In this document: positions 1 to 7,895 of the stretch, piece after piece
Numbering within the stretch: the first letter of the stretch is position 1
Layout: each line of letters starts with the position of its first letter
Assembly (NCBI GenBank): GCA_900544105.1
Contig: UQUC01000014.1
Coordinates: 1 to 33,707 of the forward strand
Source of the DNA: an uncultured Oscillibacter sp.
GTDB taxonomy: Bacteria; Bacillota; Clostridia; Oscillospirales; Oscillospiraceae
Direction: 5' to 3'
Length of the DNA stretch: 33,707 nt
Notes under the pieces: model-generated
What the model was told of the DNA's origin: nothing
What the model saw: only the letters and a program-made list of their open reading frames with translations
Database searches by the model: none
Position numbers and translations under genes: made by a program

Positions 1-442
1 AGAAATGCTGAATGTCCAGATACCGGTCGGGGCCGAAGTTGGACACGCCGATGGCGCGGATTTTTCCGGCCTTATAAAATTCCTCCATCGCCCGGTAGGT
101 GCCATAATAGTCGCCAAAGGGCTGGTGGATGAGCAGCAGGTCGAGATAATCGGTACGCAGCTTTTCCATGGATGCCTCAATGGACGCTTTGGCCTTCTCA
201 TAGCCGGCGTTGGTGATCCATACCTTGGTGGTCAGGAAGAACTCCTCCCGGGGCAGACCGCACTCGGCAAGCGCCGCACCTACGCCTTCCTCATTGCCGT
301 AGGCCTGCGCTGTGTCGATGCTGCGGTAGCCTACATCAATGGCATCCAGCACGCAGCGCCGGGTGTCCTCCGGCGGAGTCTGATACACGCCGTAGCCCAG
401 CTTCGGCATCTTGATGCCGTTGTTCAAAGTAATGTATTCCAT
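1..442 (-). CDS. Aldo/keto reductase (3' end outside window)
   Basis: NAD(P)H-dependent reduction of aldehydes or ketones is the known role of this family; the closest group is the 2,5-diketo-gluconate reductase type. The first 147 residues are visible. They begin MEYITLNNGIKMPKLGYGVY and carry the family signature around residues 40-50 (YRSIDTAQAYGNEEGVG), in which the Asp and Tyr are catalytic, followed by the Lys of TTKVW and the His of LLLIHQP. IGVSNFG follows further on. The start is set by GGAGG at 450-454 on the complementary strand. The gene diverges from the LysR gene at 572, the usual arrangement of a LysR regulator and its target. The substrate cannot be read from the sequence. Confidence 0.93.
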   Translation of the reverse strand, partial: MEYITLNNGIKMPKLGYGVYQTPPEDTRRCVLDAIDVGYRSIDTAQAYGNEEGVGAALAECGLPREEFFLTTKVWITNAGYEKAKASIEASMEKLRTDYLDLLLIHQPFGDYYGTYRAMEEFYKAGKIRAIGVSNFGPDRYLDIQHF

Positions 443-505
443 AATTGTACCTCCAATTTCCTGAAAAGCAGGATTTTTTCTGTTTCCTACTTTACAACAC
501 TTTTC

Positions 506-533
506 CGATATTGTACACTATTGATATCGCAAT
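506..533. promoter_or_regulatory. Candidate LysR operator between divergent AKR and lysR genes
   Basis: An inverted repeat CGATAT at 506-511 and ATATCG at 524-529 is separated by 12 bp. A second ATTG/CAAT pair (520-523, 530-533) overlaps it. It lies in the 129-bp gap between the divergent aldo/keto reductase and LysR starts, where LysR proteins normally bind. The assignment as operator is inference. Confidence 0.45.
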
Positions 534-571
534 CTGCTTTTCATAATATGAAAAGCAATCAAGGTGACGAT

Positions 572-1351
572 ATGATTGATCTGAACGAACTGTGCCAGCT
601 TGTGGCCTTTGCCGATTTAGGGACACTAAGTCGTGTGGCTGAGGAATTCCACATCTCCACGCCGTCCATTACCCGCTCCATGCAGCATCTGGAGGAGGCT
701 TTTGGCGTACCGCTCTTCCTTCGCGGAAAGAACAAAATCGAACTGAACGAAACCGGGGAAATGGCCGTGGCAGCTGCCCGAACGCTCTTACGGGAGGCAG
801 AGACTACCGTCCGTCAGGTGCAGGAATTTGACGCACGGCAGCACACGATTATCATCAAGTCCTGTGCGCCTGCGCCCCTGTGGGAATTGCAGCGGGAATT
901 GAACACGCAACAGCCGGAAATGATGATTTCCTCTGCTATCTGCCAGAATAGAGAGGTGCTTACGGCGTGGCAGGATGGCACCTGCGATATGGCCATTCTG
1001 CCATTTCCCATCGAGGGTGCTAAATCATTCATGCAGGAAAATCTATTTGTCTGTGTGCCGCCGGACCATGAGCTTGCAAAATACGAAGCGCTGACCTTTG
1101 CGGACATCAACGGCTTCAACTTCCTGCTGCGGACAGAGCTGGGCTTCTGGGACACCCTCTGCCGGGAGAATATGCCTGCCTCCAAATTTCTGGTACAGCC
1201 GGATGCTATGGTGTTTGAAGAATTGGTGAACGCCTCGTCGCTGCCCTGTTTTACCACGGATTATGTTCGGCTTCGAGACTATCCGAATCGAGTCAATATT
1301 CCGCTTTCTGATGAGGAATCCCATGTAACGTTCTATCTGGCAAAAAGGTAA
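572..1351 (+). CDS. LysR-family transcriptional regulator
   Basis: DNA-binding regulator, probably of the divergent aldo/keto reductase. The N-terminal winged helix-turn-helix spans roughly residues 2-60 (LSRVAEEFHISTPSITRSMQ, then LEEAFGVPLFLR), the classic LysR pattern. The rest is a degenerate effector-binding domain. The 259 residues are shorter than the usual 290-300, so the co-inducer domain is compact. The start at 572 follows AAGGTGA at 561; an upstream in-frame ATG at 548 has a poorer site. The stop is 11 bp before the UvrA-like gene, whose AAGGAG begins on the last base of this stop codon, so the two are likely co-transcribed. The effector is unknown. Confidence 0.9.
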   Translation: MIDLNELCQLVAFADLGTLSRVAEEFHISTPSITRSMQHLEEAFGVPLFLRGKNKIELNETGEMAVAAARTLLREAETTVRQVQEFDARQHTIIIKSCAPAPLWELQRELNTQQPEMMISSAICQNREVLTAWQDGTCDMAILPFPIEGAKSFMQENLFVCVPPDHELAKYEALTFADINGFNFLLRTELGFWDTLCRENMPASKFLVQPDAMVFEELVNASSLPCFTTDYVRLRDYPNRVNIPLSDEESHVTFYLAKR

Positions 1352-1362
1352 AGGAGAATCGG

Positions 1363-3852
1363 ATGAACAAACAGGAAAATCCCATGGTCATTCAAGTTCG
1401 GAATGCCCATGTACACAACCTAAAACATATTGATGTGGATATTCCGCTGAATAAGATCGTAGGCATTGCAGGGGTGTCCGGTTCCGGCAAATCGTCCCTT
1501 GCCCTTGGCGTACTGTATGCGGAAGGCTCCCGTCGGTACTTGGATGCACTTTCCACCTATACCCGGCGCAGAATGACGCAGGCACCACGGGCGCAGGTGG
1601 ATGAGGTGCTGCACATTCCTGCGGCACTGGCACTGCACCAGCGTCCGGGCGTTCCGGGTATCCGAAGCACCTTCGGCACCGGGTCGGAGCTGCTGAGCAG
1701 CCTGCGGCTGATGTTCTCGCGCCTTGCAAGCCACCGCTGCCCCAACGGGCACTATCTGCCGCCGACCCTCGCTGTGGCAGCGGGGCAGGCACTGACCTGC
1801 CCGGTCTGCGGAGAACGGTTTTATGCGCCGTCGGCGGAGGAGTTGGCCTTCAACTCGCAGGGGGCCTGCCCGACCTGCGGCGGCACAGGGCTTGTGCGCA
1901 CGGTGGACGAATCGACGCTGATCCTGGACGACTCCCTGACCATTGACGAGGGCGCTGTTCTGCCATGGAAAACACTGATGTGGTCGCTGATGACGGACGT
2001 CTGCCGGGAAATGGGCGTCCGCACGGATGTGCCGTTCCGGGACCTGACTGACCACGAAAAGGAAATCGTCTATCACGGCCCTGCAGAGAAAAAGCATATC
2101 TTTTATAAGGCAAAGGGAACCAACCAGTCCGGCGAGCTGGACTTCACCTATTTCAACGCGGTCTACACCGTGGAAAACGCCCTGTCCAAGGTCAAGGACG
2201 AGACAGGCATGAAACGGGTGGAACACTTTTTGAAGGAGAGCGTCTGCCCGGACTGTGGCGGAAGCAGGCTGTCCCAGCGGGCAAGACAGCCAAAGCTCTG
2301 CGGCATCACATTGGCGGAGGCGTGCGAAATGCCGCTGTCCCAGCTGGTGAAATGGGTCGATCATGTTCCCGACACGCTGCCGGAGGAAATACGTCCCATG
2401 GCGGAGAGCATCTGCGAATCCTTCCGGACGGTGGCAAAGCGGCTGACGGACTTGGGACTGGGGTATCTGTCGCTGGACCGGGCGTCTGCCACCCTTTCTA
2501 CCGGCGAGCGCCAACGGATGCAGCTGGCTCGTGCCGTCCGCAACCGTACCACAGGCGTTTTGTATGTGCTGGATGAGCCGTCCATCGGCCTGCACCCATC
2601 CAATATTGTGGGGCTGACCGATGTGATGCACGATCTGATTGCCGACGGCAATTCGGTCATATTGGTAGATCATGACACGCAGATCCTGTCCGAAGCGGAT
2701 TGGGTGGTGGAGATGGGACCGGAGGCCGGAGCAGACGGCGGGCTGGTCATCGCGCAGGGTACTATCCCGCAGATCGCAGCCGACTTCCATTCCAAAATCG
2801 GCCCGTTTCTGAGAGGGAAAACGCCGCCCCTTCGGAAGAAAGCATCGACACTGGAAATGTTCGGGTTGGGGACGATCCACCTTTCCACGGATGCCATCCA
2901 CACCGTGAAGCCCTTGGAAACGGATATTCCCAAGGGGCGACTGACGGTGGTGACCGGTGTATCCGGTTCGGGCAAGACCACGCTGATTCTGGAAAGCCTG
3001 ATTCCCGCGCTGGAAGCCCTGACAAACGGAACGGCGCAGCCGGCTCATGTAAAGAAAATCTGTGCAGAAGGCATCCGGCAGGTCAAGCTGATCGACGCCG
3101 CACCCATCGGCATCAATGTCCGCTCTACCGTGGCCACCTATGCCAATGTCCACGACGAGCTGCGCAAGGCCTATGCGAGACTGCCGGAGGCCAAGGCGCT
3201 GGGTTATAAGGCAGGAGATTTTTCGTATAATACCGGAAGCCTTCGCTGCCCGACCTGCGACGGGACAGGCTCCATCAGTTTGGATGTGCAGTTTCTGCCG
3301 GATGTGGAGATTCCCTGCCCGGATTGCCGGGGCAGCCGGTATCGCCGGGAAGCGGAACAGGTCAAGCGGGAAAACAAGGCCGGAGAAGCGTATTCCCTGC
3401 CGGAGGTCATGGATATGGACGTCAAGCAGGCGCTCTCCGCCTGTGGGGATATGAAAACTGTTTCTGCCCGTTTGCAGGTTTTGCAGGACTTGGGACTTGG
3501 GTATCTGACTCTTGGAGAAGCCACGCCCAGTTTATCCGGTGGCGAAGCCCAGCGGCTGAAGCTGGCATCCGAGATGGGGCGGCAGCAGGACACCTCGGTA
3601 TTTATCTTTGACGAGCCGACCATCGGCCTGCACCCGTTGGATGTGCAGACGCTTTTGCGGGTCTTTGACCGACTGGTAGAAAGCGGTGCAACTGTTATTG
3701 TCATCGAGCATGATCTGGACGTAATTCGCAATGCGGACTATATGATCGACATGGGTCCCGGCGGCGGAGAGCAGGGCGGGCGCATTGTCGCCGCCGGGAC
3801 GCCGGAGGAAATTGCACAGAATACGGAAAGCGTCACCGGAAGGTATCTGTAA
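1363..3852 (+). CDS. UvrA-like ABC ATPase (UvrA2/drug-resistance type paralogue)
   Basis: Cytoplasmic DNA-binding ATPase of the excinuclease subunit A family. It has two ABC modules: Walker A GVSGSGKSS at residues 37-45 with signature LSTGERQRMQLARA and Walker B VLYVLDEPSIGLHP, then a second Walker A VTGVSGSGKTT with LSGGEAQRLKLASE and VFIFDEPTIGLHP. Zinc-binding Cys pairs are visible in CPVCGERF, CPTCGGTG, CPDCGGSR and CPTCDGTG. At 829 residues it is about 110 shorter than UvrA. The stretch between the first Zn-knuckle region and NSQGACPTCGGTG is too short to hold the UvrB-binding domain. Known paralogues of this class (UvrA2, DrrC-like) act in drug or damage tolerance rather than core repair. 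It shares an operon with the LysR gene upstream. Confidence 0.9.
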   Translation: MNKQENPMVIQVRNAHVHNLKHIDVDIPLNKIVGIAGVSGSGKSSLALGVLYAEGSRRYLDALSTYTRRRMTQAPRAQVDEVLHIPAALALHQRPGVPGIRSTFGTGSELLSSLRLMFSRLASHRCPNGHYLPPTLAVAAGQALTCPVCGERFYAPSAEELAFNSQGACPTCGGTGLVRTVDESTLILDDSLTIDEGAVLPWKTLMWSLMTDVCREMGVRTDVPFRDLTDHEKEIVYHGPAEKKHIFYKAKGTNQSGELDFTYFNAVYTVENALSKVKDETGMKRVEHFLKESVCPDCGGSRLSQRARQPKLCGITLAEACEMPLSQLVKWVDHVPDTLPEEIRPMAESICESFRTVAKRLTDLGLGYLSLDRASATLSTGERQRMQLARAVRNRTTGVLYVLDEPSIGLHPSNIVGLTDVMHDLIADGNSVILVDHDTQILSEADWVVEMGPEAGADGGLVIAQGTIPQIAADFHSKIGPFLRGKTPPLRKKASTLEMFGLGTIHLSTDAIHTVKPLETDIPKGRLTVVTGVSGSGKTTLILESLIPALEALTNGTAQPAHVKKICAEGIRQVKLIDAAPIGINVRSTVATYANVHDELRKAYARLPEAKALGYKAGDFSYNTGSLRCPTCDGTGSISLDVQFLPDVEIPCPDCRGSRYRREAEQVKRENKAGEAYSLPEVMDMDVKQALSACGDMKTVSARLQVLQDLGLGYLTLGEATPSLSGGEAQRLKLASEMGRQQDTSVFIFDEPTIGLHPLDVQTLLRVFDRLVESGATVIVIEHDLDVIRNADYMIDMGPGGGEQGGRIVAAGTPEEIAQNTESVTGRYL

Positions 3853-3879
3853 TTTGTTCGCTATCATCCTGAATAGGCA

Positions 3880-3922
3880 AACCCCTCTGCCGACACCCTG
3901 ACGGAGTGTCGGCAGAGGGGTT
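3880..3922. terminator. Strong 17-bp hairpin after the UvrA-like gene
   Basis: Arms at 3880-3896 and 3906-3922 are perfectly complementary over 17 bp around a 9-nt loop. It lies between two convergent genes (UvrA-like and RibD-C). The T-tract is poor on both sides, so it may act in either direction or mainly block read-through. Confidence 0.8.
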
Positions 3923-3941
3923 ATCTGTGTCAGGAGCGTTA

Positions 3942-4619
3942 TTACAGTGTGTACCGCAGCCAGACCGCGCCATCTTTATAGGACTGCGCACTTGTAAGCT
4001 TTAGGTTGACAGGCTCTGTGTCCATGGGCAGACCGTCAAAGGTGGAGGTCATGCCTTTTCGTCCATCGATCCCGGGACCGAGCAGAATGCTGACCTCATC
4101 CAGCAGTCCCGCATGGAGGAAAGCAGCGTTGATCGTACCTCCACCGACAATCGCCATGCGTTCCACGCCAAACTCAGAGTACAGGATTTCAGCAGCTCTG
4201 CGCAGGTCGATTCGCGTTTTGCCGCAGACGATCCACGAAATATGAAGCGAATCGAGATAGGCAAGATACTCCGTTGTGACGGCTTCCGATAGAATGACAA
4301 CCAAAGGCGTTCCGCTGTTGCTGTCGTCATGCCAAAGGAGCGTCCCCTTTGTATCCACAACGACTTGATAGCCCGCTGCATCCCGCTTCTTTGAGAAGCC
4401 CTCTTTTCCGAACGCTGCTGCCGCATTTGTGGGTTCAAATACTCCGGAGTCTGACATTTCAAGCTGTGCCGTCACTCTGCCGCTCAGCGTTGTGGGAACC
4501 TTCAAAGCATTCAGCGTTTCGTAATATTCATTGGACCCGGCAATTTTTACCGTCATGCCGCAGTCGATCCTTCCGTCTATCGACATCATCATGTGGCAGA
4601 TCATATATGGTTTTTTCAT
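3942..4619 (-). CDS. RibD C-terminal/dihydrofolate-reductase-like reductase
   Basis: A stand-alone RibD C-terminal domain of 225 residues. This fold reduces pyrimidine or pterin-like compounds with NADPH in riboflavin synthesis, but single-domain versions are widespread and mostly of unknown substrate. Recognisable parts are the opening CHMMMSIDGRIDCGM, the LSGRVTAQ segment, and the nucleotide-binding GVERMAIVGGGTINAAFL near residue 155. GGAG precedes the start. It is the last gene of the MerR-controlled operon, 15 bp after the alpha/beta hydrolase. No other riboflavin gene is nearby, so a role in xenobiotic or redox stress is more likely than riboflavin synthesis (inference). Confidence 0.85.
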   Translation of the reverse strand: MKKPYMICHMMMSIDGRIDCGMTVKIAGSNEYYETLNALKVPTTLSGRVTAQLEMSDSGVFEPTNAAAAFGKEGFSKKRDAAGYQVVVDTKGTLLWHDDSNSGTPLVVILSEAVTTEYLAYLDSLHISWIVCGKTRIDLRRAAEILYSEFGVERMAIVGGGTINAAFLHAGLLDEVSILLGPGIDGRKGMTSTFDGLPMDTEPVNLKLTSAQSYKDGAVWLRYTL

Positions 4620-4634
4620 GTGATACTCCTTCTT

Positions 4635-5612
4635 TTACTTGAGATTTTCCTGAAAAAATGTATTCAGCTTTTCAAATGGAATGAGGCTCATCCGGTCATA
4701 GAGATCGGTATGGCTGGCGCCGGGGATGATGAGCAGCTCCTTATTGTCGCCGGTGAGCTTTTTATAGACACTCTCGCTGAAATAACGGGAGTATGCCTTC
4801 TCGCCATGCGCCAGCAGAACGGCGGAACGAATCTCCGAGGCATACTGCAAAATCGGCAGATTCATAAAGGGCAGTGAGGAGGTTACATTCCATCCGCCGT
4901 TGGAGTTCAGGCTGCGGGTATGATAGCCGCGCTGCGTTTTGTAATAGGCATAGTAGTCCTTCACAAACTGCGGTGCATCGTCCGGCAGCGGATCGACCAC
5001 GCCTCCGGCAAGAGCATAACTGCCGCTTTTGTAGTCCTCGGTCCGCTGGGCGTTCATAGCCCGCTTCTTTCCAAAACGCGCCTGCTCAGAATCTTCTGCA
5101 TCAAAATAGCCGTTGGCAGTGACACGGGTCATGTCGTACATAGTCATGGCAGCGGTTGCCTTGATGCGGGTGTCTTGCGCGGCGGCGTTGACAGCCATAC
5201 CGCCCCAGCCGCAGATGCCGATGATGCCGATACGCTCCGGGTCTACATTCTCCTGCACGGACAGAAAATCCACGGCGGCGCAGAAATCCTCGGTGTTGAT
5301 GTCGGGTGAGACCACATACCGGGGCTGTCCGCCGCTCTCGCCGGTATAGGACGGATCGAAGGCAATGGTGAGATAGCCATACTCCGCCATCTTCTGCGCG
5401 TACAGTCCGGAGGACTGCTCCTTCACTGCACCGAATGGGCCGCTGACGACAATGGCAGGTAGCTTGCCCACTGCATTCTTCGGCGTGTACAGATCCGCCG
5501 CCAGCGTGATGCCGTAGCGATTGTGAAAGGTCACTTTTTTGTGGTCAACCTTGTCGCTTTGGGGGAACACCTTGTCCCATTCCTGTGTTAAATTCAGCTT
5601 TTCATCTGTCAT
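4635..5612 (-). CDS. Alpha/beta hydrolase, dienelactone-hydrolase-like, with Cys nucleophile
   Basis: A 325-residue alpha/beta hydrolase. The nucleophile elbow reads GIIGICGWGG, placing Cys134 where most relatives have Ser. The candidate acid and base lie later, with the His in IPGASHTDLYD near the C-terminus. LLAHGEKAYSRYFSE resembles the segment carrying the acid in related hydrolases. The start is taken at MTDEKLN because AAGGAG at 5623-5628 sits about 10 bp before it; a longer reading frame runs upstream to 5657 without a site. The start overlaps the end of the CMD-cupin gene by 11 bp, which suggests translational coupling. Cys-type members hydrolyse lactones or thioesters; the substrate here is unknown. 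Confidence 0.85.
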   Translation of the reverse strand: MTDEKLNLTQEWDKVFPQSDKVDHKKVTFHNRYGITLAADLYTPKNAVGKLPAIVVSGPFGAVKEQSSGLYAQKMAEYGYLTIAFDPSYTGESGGQPRYVVSPDINTEDFCAAVDFLSVQENVDPERIGIIGICGWGGMAVNAAAQDTRIKATAAMTMYDMTRVTANGYFDAEDSEQARFGKKRAMNAQRTEDYKSGSYALAGGVVDPLPDDAPQFVKDYYAYYKTQRGYHTRSLNSNGGWNVTSSLPFMNLPILQYASEIRSAVLLAHGEKAYSRYFSESVYKKLTGDNKELLIIPGASHTDLYDRMSLIPFEKLNTFFQENLK

Positions 5613-6384
5613 TTTCGTTGCGCTCCTTATTTGTAGTTGCTTTGATATAATCTGCATCGCTTACGGCTTCCAGCCACTCGTTGGACGGTTCCTCTCCCGG
5701 TACCTCTACGGCGAGATGGGAGAACCAGCTGTCCGGCGCTGCGCCGTGCCAATGCTTGACACCGGCCGGAATGTTTACCACATCGCCCGGCAGCATCTCC
5801 ACAGCGGCCTTGCCCCATTCCTGATAAAAGCCGTGTCCGGCAACGCAGATCAGGAGCTGCCCGCCGTCGGTTTTTGCGTGATGGATATGCCAGTTATTCC
5901 GACAGCCGGGTTCAAAGGTCACATTGAAAACGCCTACCTGCTCCTTGGAGACAGGCGCCAGATAGCTTTTCCCGCTGAAATACTGTGCAAAGCCCTCGTT
6001 GGGCGCACCGATGGGAAAGACCATGGATGCAGCGTGCTCTGCCATAGCATTCTCGCCGGTGTCCTCGCCCCACACTTCCTTTGCCATACGGAACGCCGCC
6101 CACGCCTTGGGCCATCCGGCATAGAAGGCGGCATGGGTCAGAATCTCAGCAATTTCCTCCTTGGTGATGCCGTTTTTCTTTGCACTTTCCAGATGATACC
6201 GGAAGGATGAATCGGTGAGTCCCTGTGCCATGAGCGCCGTCACCGTCACAAGAGAGCGGTCGCGCAGAGAAAGTTTGTCCTCCCGGCTCCATACCTCGCC
6301 GAACAGCACATCGTCGTTCAGCTCCGCGAACTTTGGCGCGAAATCGCCCAAGGCATCCCTACCGGCTGTTTGTTTGATTGCCAT
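5602..6384 (-). CDS. Carboxymuconolactone decarboxylase-cupin fusion protein
   Basis: Two domains in 260 residues. An N-terminal CMD/AhpD-like helical domain covers about residues 15-110 (SLRDRSLVTVTALMAQG, HLESAKKNGITKEEIAEIL, then HAAFYAGWPKAWAAF). A C-terminal cupin follows at about 140-235, with metal-ligand histidines in NNWHIHHAKTDG and KHWHGAAPDSWFSH. The CMD domain lacks an obvious CxxC, so peroxidase activity is not indicated. GGAGG precedes the ATG. It is the first gene of a three-gene operon read from the MerR-type promoter at 6450-6480. Such fusions often sit with MerR regulators and oxidoreductases; the substrate is unknown. Confidence 0.9.
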   Translation of the reverse strand: MAIKQTAGRDALGDFAPKFAELNDDVLFGEVWSREDKLSLRDRSLVTVTALMAQGLTDSSFRYHLESAKKNGITKEEIAEILTHAAFYAGWPKAWAAFRMAKEVWGEDTGENAMAEHAASMVFPIGAPNEGFAQYFSGKSYLAPVSKEQVGVFNVTFEPGCRNNWHIHHAKTDGGQLLICVAGHGFYQEWGKAAVEMLPGDVVNIPAGVKHWHGAAPDSWFSHLAVEVPGEEPSNEWLEAVSDADYIKATTNKERNENDR

Positions 6385-6449
6385 TTTTACTTTACCTCCA
6401 TTTATTTCGGCGCACGCTCTTGTGCTGCGCTTTCTTTTCTGATAAAATA

Positions 6450-6480
6450 ATGATAGCGCCTAAACCTAACTTTAGGTCAA
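6450..6480 (-). promoter_or_regulatory. MerR-type promoter with 19-bp spacer and operator dyad
   Basis: Read on the minus strand: -35 TTGACC (6475-6480), a 19-bp spacer, then -10 TATCAT (6450-6455). A dyad ACCTAA-CT-TTAGGT at 6464-6477 fills the spacer and overlaps the -35. An over-long 19-bp spacer with a centred dyad is the known mark of promoters that MerR proteins activate by untwisting DNA. It drives the CMD-cupin operon and faces the merR gene. Confidence 0.88.
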
Positions 6481-6523
6481 GAGATTTGAAGAATATATTT
6501 GTGAATTTTTTGTGGAGGTGTTT

Positions 6524-6961
6524 ATGTACTCGATTGGACAGGTTTCGGAGATGTTCGGCTTACCGATCTCCACGCTTCGTTATTATGATAAGCAAGGTCT
6601 TTTCCCCGGAATAGAGCGCAGGTCCGGCATACGAAAATTCGGTGAAAACGAGCTTGAAGCCCTGCGTGTGATCGAATGTCTCAAAATGTCGGGGCTTGAG
6701 ATCAAGGACATCAAGCAGTTTATGGACTGGTGCGTGGAGGGTGCGTCTACATACCCTTTGCGCCGGGAATTGCTGGAAAAGCAGAAGGAGACCGTCGAGG
6801 CGGAAATTGCACACATGAATAAAGTTCTGGATATGCTCCGATTCAAATGCTGGTATTATGATCAGGCGATTCAGGACGGCAGCGAGGATCGGATCAAGAG
6901 CCTGCTTCCAGACCATCTGCCGGATGATATTCAGCCCCTCTATGACCATGCACATCAATAA
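6524..6961 (+). CDS. MerR-family transcriptional regulator
   Basis: A 145-residue MerR regulator. The winged HTH is at residues 1-70 (MYSIGQVSEMFGLPISTLRYYDKQGLFP, then GIRKFGENELEAL). A long dimerisation helix follows, ending in FKCWYYDQAIQDG. The pattern KCWYY is common in the MerR subgroup that pairs with aldo/keto reductase and CMD genes. The start at 6524 is chosen because GGAGG (6514-6518) lies 5 bp upstream; a GTG at 6512 would place the site inside the gene. There is no metal-binding Cys cluster, so an organic or electrophile signal is more likely than a metal. It probably controls the divergent operon through the dyad at 6464-6477. Confidence 0.93.
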   Translation: MYSIGQVSEMFGLPISTLRYYDKQGLFPGIERRSGIRKFGENELEALRVIECLKMSGLEIKDIKQFMDWCVEGASTYPLRRELLEKQKETVEAEIAHMNKVLDMLRFKCWYYDQAIQDGSEDRIKSLLPDHLPDDIQPLYDHAHQ

Positions 6962-7158
6962 AAAACGTCCCAGTCAATGTTCAGACAGACATCGGCTGAG
7001 ACGCTTGTTATAAAAGATCACTCGAATTTTCGATCATACAGCAGAGCTGCAATCAGCACGACGAAGCACGATTCGGCGTTAGCGTAATAGCTTAGTTGGA
7101 TCGCAAAATGCGCAATAGTGGTCAAATCAGGTTTCAATTGTCTCAACTTTCCGCATGT
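6962..7158. other. Gene-free stretch after merR
   Basis: About 200 bp with no ORF having a start and ribosome site, no RNA gene recognised and no clear repeat. Both strands contain scattered stops, and it may be decayed coding DNA. Confidence 0.4.
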
Positions 7159-7195
7159 AAAAACCGTCTCAAACGTATCGTTTGAGACGGTTTTT
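7159..7195. terminator. Bidirectional rho-independent terminator
   Basis: A 17-bp perfect stem (7159-7175 and 7179-7195) with a 3-nt loop, flanked by A5 and T5. It separates merR from the convergent acetyltransferase gene and can serve both. Confidence 0.93.
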
Positions 7196-7218
7196 GTAAT
7201 TGCTCCCGGGTTTTGTTG

Positions 7219-7881
7219 TCACCGCTGCGCATTGGGCAGTTCGTTCTTCACATACTTCTCCCATACATGCAGGCGGTCGCGCTCGTCGATCTGCCGCAGC
7301 ACTCTGGCGGGTACACCGGCAGCGATACTGTTGGGTGGGATGTCACGCGTCACCACCGCGCCGGCGGCGATGATGCTTCCCGCTCCGATGGTCACGCCAC
7401 CGCACACCGTCGCACCGGCGCACAGCCAGCAGCGATCCCCGATGGTGATGGGTTCGGCATACTCCAACGCATGGCAGCCGTTGGGGTAATCTGTATAGGC
7501 TCGTTCTTCGGCGATAAACGGATGGTTGGGCGTGGCCAGCGTCACATTGGGTCCAATGAGTACATTGTCCCCCAGCGTAATGGGCGCTACATCCAGAAAT
7601 ACGCTGTTGTAGTTGACGAAGCAGTTCCGCCCCACATAAATATTCACGCCGTACTCGCAGTAAAAGGGTGCAAACGCCTCGAAATTCTTCCCTTTTGCGG
7701 AGGGGATCAGGCGCTCCAGCGCACGCTGCTTGGTCTTGGTACGCCACAGCGGGAGACGGTTGAACCGGTCACAGCGGCGCATACCAACCCGGTGCCGCTT
7801 GGCAATCTCCGGATCGGTAGGCGTATAGAGACGCCCCGACACCATCCGCTCCCATTCACCGATCGTCCTGCTCTTATCCAT
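7219..7881 (-). CDS. Sugar O-acetyltransferase (maltose/galactoside acetyltransferase type)
   Basis: Transfers acetyl from acetyl-CoA to a sugar hydroxyl. The 220 residues have the N-terminal maltose-acetyltransferase helix region (MVSGRLYTPTDPEIAKRHR) followed by a left-handed beta-helix of hexapeptide repeats (ITLGDNVLIGPNVTL, ITIGDRCWLCAGATVCGGV, TIGAGSIIAAGAVVTRDI). The catalytic His is in ATPNHPF, and the typical C-terminal SIAAGVPARVLR is present. GGAG sits 10 bp before the ATG. It follows the pucR gene on the same strand, 14 bp after its stop, so both are probably on one transcript. Confidence 0.92.
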   Translation of the reverse strand: MDKSRTIGEWERMVSGRLYTPTDPEIAKRHRVGMRRCDRFNRLPLWRTKTKQRALERLIPSAKGKNFEAFAPFYCEYGVNIYVGRNCFVNYNSVFLDVAPITLGDNVLIGPNVTLATPNHPFIAEERAYTDYPNGCHALEYAEPITIGDRCWLCAGATVCGGVTIGAGSIIAAGAVVTRDIPPNSIAAGVPARVLRQIDERDRLHVWEKYVKNELPNAQR

Positions 7882-7895
7882 GATCAGTCACTCCT

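Noticed and set aside
1420..3153. 577-codon open frame opposite the UvrA-like gene
   Set aside because: Antisense shadow of a gene with clear ABC motifs.
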